From Uloborus plumipes (Eukaryota; Arthropoda; Arachnida; Araneae; Uloboridae): a DNA stretch of 64,000 nt. The stretch lies in contig JAXGGA010002062.1 of assembly GCA_038373865.1 (NCBI GenBank), forward strand, positions 1-64,000, in the 5' to 3' direction. The notes under the pieces were generated by a model, which saw nothing but the letters and a program-made list of their open reading frames with translations, was not told the DNA's origin and made no database searches. This document shows positions 12,121 to 24,442 of the stretch, piece by piece (positions within the stretch are counted from its first letter, which is position 1; each line of letters opens with the position of its first letter). Position numbers and translations under genes: made by a program.

Positions 12121-12390
12121 TAAGTTCAAAAAAAAAAAAAAAATTTAAAAATTAAAAAATAATAATATTAAAAAATATAAATAAATAATATTTAAAAAAA
12201 TATAAATAATATTTAAAAAAATAAATATTTTTTAAAAATAAATAATATTTTTTAAAAATAAATAATATTTTTTAAAAATAAATAATATTTTTAAAAAATA
12301 AATAATATTTTTTAAAAATAAATAATATTTAAAAAAATAAATAATATTTAAAAAATAAATGATATTTTAATAAATAAATAAAATAAAAAA
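12121..12390. repeat. AT-rich tandem repeat (AATAAATAATATTTTTT unit)
   Basis: About ten imperfect copies of a unit near 20 bp made only of A and T (AATAAATAATATTTTTTAAA). It lies within the right part of the hAT-type MITE and makes this copy longer than the one at 46495-46964. Confidence 0.75.
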
Positions 12391-12483
12391 GAGGGATAAA
12401 AATCACAATGGGGTTGTGAAACATTTGGGGGGGGGGGATTTGCGCCATTGAGCTTGGAGGGGATGGGCACCTCTGGGTGCACA

Positions 12484-15289
12484 CTAACGAGTTAGGATGC
12501 GCAAGATGTTATTATATCCCAGCAAAAATAACATTTCAAACTTTTTTCTGACAAAGTAAATGCTGGTGCTATCACGTGACCATGCAAACAAGGCTTTTGT
12601 GTCATTGAAAAGTTCAGGAATAATGACTAACAAATTTTTTATTTAGTTGCTCATAATTTGTATTAAAGAAGAGGAAGGGAGCAATTTTTGCTAATTGGGA
12701 TAGTTATGTTCGATCGAAGAACGAAAAACTGTGACAAGGCCTCAATTCAGATTTCATCGAATTATTCTTATTTTAATTCTCATTTATTTTCTCAATTAAG
12801 CCATGTATTATGCATTTTGTACAGAGCTGGATCTTCAATTTTTCCAAGCCAGGGCGAATCTTGGAATTGCTACTCGAACCCATCTTTTTTCAAGTTTTTA
12901 TATCGAGTTTCAACGCAAAAGAAAACACAGAAAAGAGGTAAATTTGTCCCCCCTCCCCTCCAACCTGATTTCTCAGAACAAGGTCCTTGGCTAGCTCCCC
13001 TTAAATCTGACACTCAATTTGAATTAACAAAATGGGTTGAATTCATTTTGGCTGTCAAAATTATGAGGCATCCTGTCTGAAAAAAATAACGGAAGTTGCT
13101 CCGTTACAAAAAAAAAAAAAAAAACCTATGAGTCATACCTATTCTTTTGCAGCTTAAAAATATTCAAGTTTCATGCTCTGATGTCCCTGAATACTCATAG
13201 AAACATATTTCTCACTTTTTGCCCACTGAGCAGCGATTGCAATAAAAGCCGAACCCAAGGTCTTGGGCTCATCCGGTTGAAGAAATTGGCGCGAAATTGT
13301 TACGTCTACATTTTGGGAGGTTCGTGGTTCGTGGACCTTCTTTCGAAGTTCCTTTTCATTCTGCCATAAGAATGACATCATTTGGGAAGCCCAGGAAAAT
13401 CAGTCAAATTTTTTATTAGAGTCGAAAGTATATCTATTGTTTTGGCAGGACAATAGATTTTCAGACATTTTGTACCGGTTAGTTGTGTAAATTTATAACA
13501 ATTCAAGTAGAGCCATCATTTCAAGGTTTTCTCTCGAAGGGGGGGGAGGTTGTTACATAAAAAATACATGCATATTTTAGAAAAATACACAGAGGTATAA
13601 ATGCATGTTTTTTTAGCCGGCAGAGATAAAAATTGTACTCTCTTCATCCATAACATTACGGCAATCTGAAACTCTGATCAAGAAATTGAACAAAAAGAAA
13701 AGAAAGGAAAAGGGAGAGAAACAAAATGATTAAGAAATGATTACACTAAACATTCCCCCAGGGTTTTATTGACATTTTGATTATTACTTCTTTTTAAACC
13801 AGAAAGCAATTAAAATGAATTGAGATGGTTAAAACCAGAGTTGCCATAGTTTGATTTTTCCTCAAGATCTTGGAATGTAAAAAAAAACTTTTGGTTCTTG
13901 GAATTTTATTTGAAATCCTGAGATTTTGGGTTTTATTAATGAAAAAGGTGCATTTATCATATAGTTTTACGATAAAACGTGATATTTTCACTAAATTATT
14001 TTTTTTAGCTATGGGAACTAGCATGGAGCTTTCTCTCCTGCACATGCTGTAACTTTTTTAAAAGATTGCGTAAAGAAACAAAAATAAATAACGAAAAAAA
14101 AAAAACTTCCCTTCCCTGGATGTAATTTTTCCATGTTAATATTTACTGCCTGTCTGAAGTTGTTGTACCAAGACTTTTTTTTTTTTTCACCAGGAAATTT
14201 TTACAACATTTTAAAGAAATTATTCCAAAATAATAATTGGGATACAGAAGAGATAGATTGAAAAGTTTAATTAAAAAAATGTACTTTCTCATTTTTAGGA
14301 TAAATAATTGACTCACTTACTCAGCACAATAGTAGCAATTACAAAAATGTGAATGCATTTTAAGAATTACTTGTCACGCAATCTTGAGATTGAAAAAATC
14401 CATCTGCAGACCTGGTCCTCTCTATCTTTGGCTTTAAGCCCTATAGACAACTCTTGTATGTGTTTATACATTTTGCATGCATGGCTTTATGGACATCCAT
14501 ACAACACTCCCCCCCCCCCCCAAAAAAAAAACTGAGTTGCGTCTCTGTTATAAACCAAGTTCTGTTTTTCTGTCGAGCTACAATTAACTCGTCAACATTT
14601 GAATCTCAAAATCTTAAATATAGCGTTTCAAGTTGTTTTGCTATTTTTTTAAGTACTTCTGCTAACAAAATAAAAATTGTAAACTGTGTTTGCAGTTTTC
14701 TGAGTTAATTCTGAGTAATATTTGAAATAGAAATATTTTAGAAATTTTATAAATTGTAGGAAATTTTTACTTTATTTATTGCAAGAATTTTTAATAAAAT
14801 AGGACGCTAAAAGAGCGCATAAACAGCTGCTTTACTATAGTTTAAAATACAATTCTTTTAGAGTTTGACACCTTCCCTTACGTTTCAAATACATTCATGT
14901 ATTATTTATTTTTATACTCTTCAGTCAATTTTGTTGTTGTAACATTATTTTCGGTAGTGAAAGAAAACAAACTCAAAAATTTATTGAAAACACTTTTATC
15001 ATTCATACTGCACGTAAATCCCGCTTCACTGCCGACTCTCCAAACACCAGGAGTAACGAAGATCAGATTATTTTCCCCTAGAAATATTGACCTACAAACT
15101 AATTTCGCTTTAAGGAATTTTCTAAACCGGTCAAAAGATCGCATATTTATGAAATCCAAAAATACAGGAACTCCTCTGTTTTTATAATTAATTGAAAATA
15201 TTCAATATTCTCTCTTCAGAATAGTAAATTATCATGAATGTAACAACAAGCCAGTCGGTATAGTTGCCACCCTCGGCCTTTGAAATATG
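12484..15289. other. Non-coding stretch without recognised features
   Basis: AT-rich DNA with scattered homopolymers and C runs (14510-14521). Open frames at 12688-13080, 13154-13381 and 14897-15187 match no family I know and show no domain or splice context, so they are not called as genes. Confidence 0.5.
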
Positions 15290-18069
15290 TATGGGTCATT
15301 TCATTTTAAATCAACAAATGGGGTGCGCATCACCATTTTTGATTTTGATGAAAATTTGCATGTGTATTCCTTTTACTTCTTAGAGCTCAAAACAGTGTTC
15401 ATTTTATTTTTTTAAAATTTACCCTTTGATATATAGGCCCTTTTTGTTGTTGGCAACAGCGAAAATCGGGCGTTTTGATGCTTTGCCTTATGAACTATAA
15501 CTTTTTTTCTATTAAAGATTTTGAGCTCAACTATAGCTCATTGGAAAGCTAAGAAAAAGATCTTTTTATATATGCTATCAATAAATTTCAGATTTAAAAA
15601 AAATACTTATTTTTTCAAGGTCAAAGTTCACGACGAAAATGACATTTTTTACTACTTTCGAACATTAAAAAACCCATGAAGGGTTCAAAGTAACAAGCCG
15701 ATTTTTTCCTCATATATTCATAGTCATGGTTGCTTACTGTATAAAAAAAATTGGCTTGTTATTCCACCCCCTTTATGAGATATGCCCCCTCAAAGTTGTA
15801 AATTTTTTAAAAAATCCAATTTTCAACGCTAAAAAAATGCATGTGGGGGGCAAGATAAAAAAAATTTTACATGTGGTATTTTAAGTACTTTTTACCAGCT
15901 TTCTAATAAAACCAAAGTTGCTTTGTTATTCAAAGGCGTTTGGCAGATATAAGGGACTGAACTTTCAAAAAATTGCACAAAAACAACACGATTATTTTCA
16001 TTTTTTTAAATCTTTTTTTTTATTTAAATGTAATTATATACCTTATTCTTTGCCTTAAATGCTAAAAAAAGACTAAGAAGAGCAATGAAGAAACATATTT
16101 AAAGTTTAATAAGATAATTTAATATTTTTAACACCTGGGAATATAGAATACCACTAAACTTGTCTGATTTTTAAACATCTGATTGCTACCTACAACAGGA
16201 CTGAGCATTTCTCAACTTGTCCAGGTTTGTTCATACCATGTGGTCATCCTTGTTCTGACTTGCTCTCACATGTGTATCTCAGTTGTCTTTCAAATTTCGA
16301 AAGAAGTAGGTTGTTGAGCTAGTGTTTCTGCTGTAAAATCTTGTGAAGCTGATGTGATTTCTTTTCATTTCAAGTTCATTCATATTCACAGAATGTTTTG
16401 TTAAAGGTAAAAGAAGAAATTCTTTAGAATCCTTAAATATAAATTTAAATTTGTCTTTCTACATGTAAACTGTGAATAAGTTATGGATAACCCTAAATGC
16501 TCCATAGGAGTTTTTGAGAATGATGATTGTAATATTTTAAGTTACAGTAGGCAGTCTACTGTAAATAGTATTTCTGAGTACAGTGATGATGATAAAACTT
16601 TACTGCATCTGAGTACTGGGTGCAAAACTATTGAAACTGTTTGTACCTACCATGCAAAAAAATTTCTTGCCAAGTTTTGCCACCTTTATGGAACTTCTTG
16701 CTGGTAGGTACAAACAGTTTCAATAGTTTTACACCTAGTTATCAGGTGCAGTAAAGTTTTATCATCATCACTGTACTCAGAAATACTATTTACAGTAGAC
16801 TACTGTAACTTAAAATATTACAACCATCATTCTCAAAAACTCCTATGGAGCATTTAGGGTTATCCATAACTTATTCACAGTTTGCATGCAGAAAGACAAA
16901 TTTAAATTTATATTTAAGGATTCTAAAGAATTTCTTCTTTTACCTTTAACAAAACATTCTGTGAATATGAATGAACTTGAAATGAAAAGAAATCACATCA
17001 GCTTCACAAGATTTTACAGCAGAAACACTAGCTCAACAACCTACTTCTTTCAGAATTTGAAAGACAACTAAGATACACATGTGAGAGCAAGTCAGAACAA
17101 GGATGACCACATGGTATGAACAAACCTGCACAAGTTGAGAAATGCTCAGTCCTGTTGTAGGTAGCAATCAGATGTTTAAAAATCAGACAAGTTTAGTGGT
17201 ATTCTATATTCCCAGGTGTTAAAAATATTAAATTATCTTATTAAACTTTAAATATGTTTCTTCATTGCTCTTCTTAGTCTTTTTTTAGCATTTAAGGCAA
17301 AGAATAAGGTATATAATTACATTTAAATAAAAAAAAAGATTTAAAAAAATGAAAATAATCGTGTTGTTTTTGTGCAATTTTTTGAAAGTTCAGTCCCTTA
17401 TATCTGCCAAACGCCTTTGAATAACAAAGCAACTTTTGTTTTATTAGAAAGCTGGTAAAAAGTACTTAAAATACCACATGTAAAAATTTTTTTATCTTGC
17501 CCCCCACATGCATTTTTTTAGCGTTGAAAATTGGATTTTTTAAAAAATTTACAACTTTGAGGGGGCATATCTCATAAAGGGGGTGGAATAACAAGCCAAT
17601 TTTTTTTATACAGTAAGTAACCATGACTATGAATATATGATGAAAAAATCGGCTTGTTACTTTGAACCCTTCATGGGTTTTTTAATGTTCGAAAGTAGTA
17701 AAAAATGTCATTTTCGTCGTGAACTTTGACCTTGAAAAAATAAGTATTTTTTTTAAATCTGAAATTTATTGATAGCATATATAAAAAGATCTTTTTCTTA
17801 GCTTTCCAATGAGCTATAGTTGAGCTCAAAATCTTTGATAGAAAAAAAGTTATAGTTCATAAGACAAAGCATCAAAACGCCCGATTTTCGCTGTTGCCAA
17901 CAACAAAAAGGGCCTATATATCAAAGGGTAAATTTTTTAAAAATAAAATGAACACTATTTTGAGCTCTGGGAAGTAAAAGGAATACACATGCAAATTTTC
18001 ATCAAAATCAAAAATGGTGATGCAACAACTTTCTTGAAAATTTGTTGATTTAAAATGGAATGACCCGTA
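15290..18069. mobile_element. 2.8 kb palindromic (foldback) element
   Basis: The left arm (15290-16651) and right arm (16703-18069) are near-identical inverted copies separated by a 51 bp spacer. The ends read GGGTCATTTCATTTTAAATC on the left and, in reverse complement, GGGTCATTCCATTTTAAATC on the right. A possible TATG duplication flanks it, but the exact terminus is uncertain. The arms carry short open frames (16483-16707, 16886-17071) that do not survive in the partner arm and match no family I know. The terminal GGGTCATTCCAT is shared with the MITE at 22441-23036, suggesting one family. No transposase was found, so it must be mobilised in trans if it is a transposon. Confidence 0.75.
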
Positions 18070-20130
18070 TGCTTTTCTATCGAGTTGGGAGCGGCTTTTG
18101 TTGTTTACCGACAAAATTAACATTGAGTATACACACTTTTCTGCCCCCCCCCCCTAGTCAAAAAATCTAATTGACGAATCTGTGGTACAACTATTCAATT
18201 GTATGCATTTTGTAAAAAAAAATCCATTCATTTTTATCGCCTGAAACCAGGCCTGTCATTTCAAGTTTTTTCAGGGGTGGGTCGAATGGTGAAAACGCAA
18301 TGCAATTTCATCGGAAAACAAGAGAAACCACGCCAACGTATGTAAATACATAGATTTCTCAAAGCCGGGGTAGGGGGGGGGGCAATTGACCCCCCCCCCC
18401 TAAATGACGGGCCTGCCTGAAACTGTGTAAGAAGTTTTGCGCACACGCCCAACATTAATTATTGTTCACTTTACTCCGCAGCATTCAATTTATTTTGAAA
18501 AGACACGAACACAAAAGTTAGTAGTTTCTACTTTACTTTGATTCAATTACAAATCATAATCGTGTGTGTACAGATCAGTTATTCATATTATTAATTAGGG
18601 AGGTCGTTCCTCTTGTGTTCTATTTATCAGACACAAATATATGCCATCTATTCAGTGCATACTTTCCGATAAAAATCAAAATTGTTAGGTTCAGAAGCAG
18701 CTAAAAGTGTGCATTGCTTTCTCAAAGTCGGGAGGGGTGTTCCAATTTCTCCCCTCAAAAGCCCCTTAAATGATGGGTCTGCTAAAGCCCGTAATTTAGG
18801 GAATCAGGGCATGTTGTAAATGTAATGTATGTATATACTAGTAGCGTGGTGTTTGCTGGTTTTTTTTTTTTTTTTTTAGAAATTCAACTTGAGTATACCT
18901 ATCCCCAGGGAAAAATGAAGGGTCTGGACTTGCTTATGAGAGCTATTACCAAACTGCAAAAATTCCGTTTCTTAATTGCTTTGCATAAAACTGCCCTATA
19001 GAAACAATCAAAGGTGTCGCACAGGTTTCTTAATGAAAAAAAAAAACTCTTATTCCTTCTAAAATTAATGAAAATGCTTTAAAAAAGTAATTAAAGATGG
19101 AGAATTCCTATGAAACGAGAGCAAAATTATTGAACAATTAATCATTCACTAATGATTCTCTCCTTATGTTGTCACTTGAATGAGTTAGTTTCTAAAATTG
19201 ATCCTTTAAAAAAATAAAAGGGTAAAAAAAGGCATTTGAGTTCAGTTTATTTATTAAAACAGAATTTCTATTTGTTTTCAAAGAGCAAGTAAAGAATTAA
19301 TAGAAGATTCAGTTGTTTTGTACATCGATATTAATGGTGATCAAATGTCCTTACAGGGCCGTAATTTCGAATTGTTTCGGTGGAAGGGGGGGGGAAGGGT
19401 ATTCACTGAATGAAATTTTTGCATATAACAGCAAAAAATCCCTCACTTAAGTGTAAACACAATTTCCCAGAACCAGAGGAGGATGGGACAGTTGACGCCC
19501 GCCCCAACCCTCCCGAGTGGAGGGCCTGATTCTTAAGATAGCTCATTTAGCTGCGAACGAGTCATGCCCGGCATTTGTGTGTGTGGGGAGGGGGGTCAGA
19601 AGGACGCAACACACCTCCCCTCGGTTTTGAGAAATTTCAATTTTGGTAGTGTGGTTTTTTTTTTTTGATATAATATGCATAAAGTATACGCGCCCTTAGA
19701 TTTCCCCTCCATCCAAGACAATTTTCAAATTTCAGGCCCGGTCAAACTTGAGAGAATTAGTAACCGCCTGAAAATTTCTTCAGTAACATTCAATTTCTAA
19801 ATGTGACCGAAAAACAATTTCGAACTTGTTTTCCTCTCACCTAAGAATTAAATAAGTTTCAAAACCACAGCTTCGAAAACAACTTTTGACAGATAGTGAA
19901 AGAGCGATGAGTTTCCTTAAAAACGGGCTCATTTCCAAACATCAATCATACAACTTTTAAAAATTGCACAATTGGTTTCTTCCCCTTTTTTATAGAAAAA
20001 AAATCGGCTAACGAAGTAGAAATATTCGGCACTTTGATGCTAAAGTTACACACTCATTTCACTAAATCCGAGTTAGCTTCAATTTACAAAAAACTAAGTT
20101 TTATTAATCAATCAATAAATTTCCACATAC
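18070..20130. other. Probable intron/3' flank of the calponin-family gene, no exon recognised
   Basis: If the exon at 20131-20184 is real, this stretch begins the first intron of that gene (- strand). It contains C runs (18147-18160, 18398-18412), poly-T (18860-18878) and G-rich patches (19385-19400, 19580-19600). I could not recognise a following exon. Confidence 0.4.
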
Positions 20131-20184
20131 CTTACTATGGGCTTCGGCAGCTAATCCAGATTTGGTCGCTCTGTTTTCTGCCAT
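20131..20184 (-). CDS. Calponin/transgelin-family protein, first coding exon only
   Basis: On the - strand an ATG at 20184-20182 opens an 18-codon exon, MAENRATKSGLAAEAHSK, ending at a good splice donor (AAG|GTATGT) at 20131/20130. NRATKSGLAAEA followed by a few polar residues resembles the N-terminus I associate with arthropod transgelin/Chd64-like calponin-homology proteins, just before the CH domain. These proteins bind actin in muscle and other cells. The calponin-homology domain should start in the next exon, at lower coordinates, but I did not find it, so the first intron is probably very long or leaves the window. The upstream AG in AAATATAG (ending near 20190) could also be a splice acceptor, which would make an upstream 5' UTR exon. 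The short match makes this a tentative call. Confidence 0.55.
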
Positions 20185-20420
20185 GATTTCTATATTTTCA
20201 ATAATAGAAAACTAAATAAAATAGAGAGCGAACGGAACTGCTTGCGGTACTTTTTCTCGCTGGAATGGGACTCCCACAGCCGCCGATACGGATCAGAACA
20301 GCAACTGAACAGACGGAGCAATCGACCGGCACTTGCTCAGACACCAGATGGCGTGGCGAACTTGGATTATGGTGCGGGAGGGGGAGGAGGGTGTTTAGAT
20401 TCACTCGCAGGTGGCCATAA
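20185..20420 (-). promoter_or_regulatory. Likely 5' UTR/promoter region of the calponin-family gene
   Basis: Directly upstream of the ATG on the - strand lies a patch richer in G and C than its surroundings (about 20225-20400) with several CG dinucleotides. A TCAGTT arthropod initiator-like sequence sits on the - strand near 20305-20312. No TATA box at the usual distance is clear. The role is inferred from position and composition. Confidence 0.35.
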
Positions 20421-22440
20421 CGGGCGAGGTCTGGATTATTATCGTATATGTGACCTCTTATGAATCATGTTTGACCAACTGCTGTAAGCGTGTGATTTTT
20501 GGCCCCATTTAACTTGTTTACGTTTACCCTGTTTGGAAACTCTTCAGATATTCAGACTAAACTGAAAGCAAACGATGCAAACAGCACCTTGAACTTTGGG
20601 CTGCGTCAACTCTCTCTCTCTAGTCGAATGCATTTAAAAGGGATTTTTTGAAGTTTAAGTTGAGCGGTTTATTTGTTTTCTATTCACTTTAGGAATCTGC
20701 AAAAAAAATCTGCCCGTATCCAGACCCGTTGTTTAGGGGATCAGGTGGGGAGGGAGGAGGGGTATCCCCTCCTTTTTAAAATAAATTTATTAATATGCAT
20801 GTGAGTGGGGGCTCCACCACAACAGCAGGTCATTGAGACCTCCCAAAAATCTTTGTTGGCGTAATTTGTCAGTGGTCGATAGGAGGTCAATGAAACCTCC
20901 CAAGAAATTTCTAATTCGGCATAATTTGTTTTACGATTCGGCAAGTTGGAAAATACTTGTGCAGAATTGCGTATTTTCTTTCATTCTTTTTTCTTTTTTT
21001 CCTTTCGATAAAAAAAAGTTTCATTCGGAGAATTGAGACTTTTCCTCCTTTCAATTATGTAAATTCGTATTGTCCTCGTATATGGGAGTGGTTTTAGTTG
21101 TTTTTCTACAGAATATACATTGAGTTTTCTGCCGTCATAATTGGAAAGGCCTTAAACAAAAATTTTGTTGCAATTCATTTTTATAGTTTTTTGTTATTTG
21201 GTCAAAGATATATTTACTGGAGAAATTTAAAATTTTGTTCGTGCAGGGTTCTAATTATGAGCTGTAGTTGAAAAATTTTGTCTTCTAGTTTTTCCCAACC
21301 TTTTTTCTCTTGGATATAGGATTTTCTTTTTTATGTTGGCAGTATACACTTAATGGGTATATACAGTAGCAGCGCAACGGGGGGGGCGGTCCGCCCCGGG
21401 TGTCACCAGTCTAGAGGGTGACACCCGGAGCGGACAAAAAAAAAAAAAAAAAAAAAAGAATTGAAAAAAAAGAGAGAAGGAAGAAAAAAAAAAGAAAAGG
21501 AGGAAGAAACGAACCCCATTTGAGGGGGGGGTATCCGGGTGACACCCCTGTGAAGTGTGACACTAAAATGGTTTTAAGTGTTTATGAAAGATTCTTCAAT
21601 TCTGAATTTTTTATTCAACATGTACAGATGCATTTAATCTTTCAAAACCAGTTGCACCAGTACGAATGCATTTAAGCCGGCAAACACCCTTCTGGAAGTG
21701 AGTGGGTGACATCCGTAACGTATTTAAGAGATTCAGAAAATATAAAAATTTAAATCCTGATATATTTTAGATTATTTTTATGCATTAGCGTCGCTACAGG
21801 AGTTACGATCCACCCCCGGAGATACCCTTTTGAGGGGTGGCACCTGAAATGTATTTAAAACGTTTTTGAAAAATCCTTTCTTGGGTGACAGCCAAAATGT
21901 ATCATAGAGCTTCTGAAAAATACCAATATTTCCTTTCTGAAATTTCCGCCAATTTTTTCCAGTTTCGTATAATCTATGATCTCACTCGGGGGGGGGGGGG
22001 GGTAGTTTGTACCGCGTGATACTATTCTGAGGGTGACCCCCAAAATATACTTAAAATTTTTGAAAAATATAAATGTATGGTTTCTGAAATGCCATCTAAT
22101 ATTTTAAATTATGCATAATTAATCAAACTCTATATAGCATCACTTTGGGGGAGCGGAGGGGTGGTTCTCGTGACACCCCGTGAGTGACACCCTGCTGAGG
22201 GGGACTCCCAAATGAATTTAAGGGTTTTTTTAAAAATTTCACTAGTTCAATTACGAATTATATGTTTATTCACATATAAAAAGTGAAATTTTGAATTCCT
22301 TGCAAAGCTTCAATTAATTTCACTTCAAATTAAGCGTAAACTAGGAATTGACCTAAAAGCTAGGATGTTACACTCTCGTCACCAGATTTCTGAATCTGTC
22401 CACCATTTCTATGAAAGAATTTAATGCTTTTTTTACGACT
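20421..22440. other. Intergenic DNA with degenerate GGGTGACACC repeats
   Basis: No gene was recognised. The part from 21360 to 22210 is a degenerate direct repeat described separately. The rest is AT-rich with G runs (20738-20765) and a pair of related GAGGTCAATGAAACCTCCCA phrases near 20830 and 20883. Confidence 0.5.
21360..22215. repeat. Degenerate direct repeat array marked by GGGTGACACC
   Basis: About six diverged units of roughly 120-180 bp, each with GGGTGACA(C/G)CC followed by AAATGTATTTAA and a TTTGAAAAAT phrase (near 21535, 21703, 21833, 21885, 22030, 22190). The left edge holds a GC-rich inverted repeat, GTCCGCCCCGGGTGTCACC against GGGTGACACCCGGAGCGGAC, at about 21389-21435. A poly-A/purine run follows at 21436-21505. 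Non-coding. Confidence 0.6.
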
Positions 22441-23036
22441 AAGGGTCATTCCATGGTAACTCAGGTTACATTTGATGCACTTGTGCCTGGTTTAGCACTT
22501 ATTCTAATGGAAAAGTAATGTTTTGGGAAAGGTAATTGATTTTTTTTTAATTTTTAACTACTTTTAACTTATTTAGGAAACGCAAAATATATTAATACAT
22601 ATAATAATTATTAACCAATAAATTAATTTCTTTTGGTAACTCAGGTTACCTACAACAGACATCTGACATACTTAGTTCACTAAGAACTTGAAAATCTGCT
22701 CTTGGTAAAATTTTTGATTGATACAAAGTATTGTACATAAATCTATAGATTCTAAGCTACTTTAAAACTTACATTTGAATATAAAAAACTACATAGAGTT
22801 TTTTTCATTAATTATTCACTCAGTGACTCATGTTACAAATTGTTGGTAACTCAGGTTTATACATCACAAAAATTCTTTCAATATTACATTTTTTCCTAGT
22901 AATTAATTTAAGCTATCTGAAAAAACACTGTTGCCAATAGAATTTAACATATTTTTGACAAAATCAAATAAAAATTATCCAAAAAATTTGTTTTGAAAAA
23001 TGACTTGTATGTCCCATTTTTTATGGAATGACCCTT
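22441..23036. mobile_element. 596 bp MITE with GGGTCATTCCAT ends and GTAACTCAGGTTAC motifs
   Basis: The ends AAGGGTCATTCCAT (22441) and ATGGAATGACCCTT (23036) are exact inverted repeats of 14 bases. Inside, the near-palindrome GGTAACTCAGGTTAC occurs near 22456 and 22637, with variants near 22822 and 22845. No coding frame. The shared GGGTCATTCCAT terminus links it to the palindrome at 15290-18069. The target duplication is not clear. Confidence 0.68.
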
Positions 23037-24295
23037 AACTATTTTACATTTTGATGTGTTTGTGCTTGTCAGAGGATCAGAAGATGATCCAAAGCTATAC
23101 CGAAAGTCTGTGTCGTCAAGTGATAATGCGTAATCTTTTTTTCTCCTTCTCTCTTCTTCTGTCGATTAATGTCGAAAATTTATGGACCGAAAAGATTTAT
23201 TTATCTTTTCTTGAAAATATGTATAACGCTTTAAAAACCTTTGCCTATTTTTTCTGCTTATCTTTTTGTCCCAATTGAACTTAAAAGGCCTCTGATTGCA
23301 GAATTTTATATACACATTTCAAAATTTTATAGCTTTTCAAGCTTTTATATAGTTGTCATTTAATGTAAATTCGATAGCGTAGAATTTCATTACACGCCAC
23401 TGCTTTTACACTTTAAATAAACTTACATTTTCGTTATGATATAAAAAATGATAAGTTGCATATGGATGTCGTACACGTATGGATTTCCTTTTTTACGAAA
23501 ACTTATTTTTCCTTTATTTTACCTTATTTTATTGATTTATTTATTTATTTTTTTCGGTTGGTGGATTTTTTTTTGGTGGGGGGGGGGGGGTATCACCATG
23601 AATTACCGCCCATTGGGCACCCTTGCTAACTATGCCACTGGACACAAAAAAAAAATCCGGAAAAATTTCTGAATGACCTTAAGGATAGAACTGAGGAATT
23701 TTTTCAGTCGCCACTGCAAGGTTTCTTTATATTTATTTGAAATTAATAATTCTAATGTACATAAATCAATCATCATGAATGTAGATTCACCACTGTAAAT
23801 GGAGAGGAGGTCTGCCTTGGTTGACACGCATCTGCGGATGACACTCAAAGTAGATTTTAGAGTTTTTTATATACAAACACTTTTTCTGAAACTTTCACAC
23901 AATATAACTTAACCTTAAACTGTTTTTTGTCAATCAAATATCAATGAAAATAAAACACAATATTATGAGAAAAGGGTGGTCACATATGCATCTTTGGCAA
24001 AATTTCCATAAAATGCATTCGTATTGCATGTCTTTTAGGACCTTTCGTAACACTACAAAAATAACAAGACGTTCTGTCCAAAACCAAATGCACTTAGTTC
24101 TCGACATTTCAACATTGACTTCAATCATCTGAAAATTGTAAGAAAAAAAGCACCTCCGATTTTCTTTTTCTGTTACCAAAATTGATGCAAAATAAATAAA
24201 TATACAAAGACGACAAAAAAATAAATGTGTCCTCTTAAATAGTTTTTATCATAAAAGAAAAATCGTCTGCGAAGCTCATTCTTTATCATTGGGAA
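23037..24295. other. Non-coding stretch left of the BEL/Pao element
   Basis: AT-rich, with a G run at 23577-23590 and A/T homopolymers. The short open frames at 23051-23278 and 23934-24179 show no recognisable domain. Nothing else is seen. Confidence 0.45.
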
Positions 24296-24300
24296 TAATG

Positions 24301-24431
24301 TAAAGAAAAACAACTTTTCTAAAAACTTGTAGCTTTTATTCGGTGGTTCATAAACATACATCTGAACAAATCTGCAGCAGTGTAACTCTTATATACAAGC
24401 GAAATGCGCCCTCTGACGGCGATTCGCAACA
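24301..24431 (-). repeat. 3' LTR of the BEL/Pao element (131 bp)
   Basis: Read on the - strand it begins TGTTGCGAATCGCCG and ends TTTTTCTTTA. It is identical to 30156-30286. On the - strand it contains TATATA (24389-24394) and AATAAA (24335-24340), which here would supply the polyadenylation signal. It is short for this superfamily. Confidence 0.95.
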
Positions 24432-24442
24432 CTCCCCACCTA
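24432..24442 (-). promoter_or_regulatory. Putative polypurine tract of the BEL/Pao element
   Basis: Directly upstream of the 3' LTR on the - strand is GGTGGGGAG, purine apart from one T. Its position fits the plus-strand primer used in reverse transcription. It is short, so moderate confidence. Confidence 0.6.

Larger units (their letters stand above)
9346..12475 (+). mobile_element. hAT-type MITE split by a foldback element, copy 1
   Basis: The ends CAGGGGTGCCCA and TGGGCACCTCTG are inverted repeats flanked by an exact 8 bp duplication GGTGCACA (9338-9345 and 12476-12483), which fits the hAT superfamily. The element proper is 9346-9619 plus 12080-12475; a foldback element sits between. The uninterrupted reverse-oriented copy at 46495-46964 confirms the junction: its sequence runs through the insertion site without a break. 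Inside are G runs, a phrase GCGCAAGCTGCGCC and AT-rich low-complexity DNA. Non-coding. Confidence 0.78.

Noticed and set aside
16483..17071. Two open frames in the palindrome (74 and 61 codons)
   Set aside because: They lie in the arms, the mirrored copies are interrupted, and no family is recognisable. Kept only as an observation about the palindrome.
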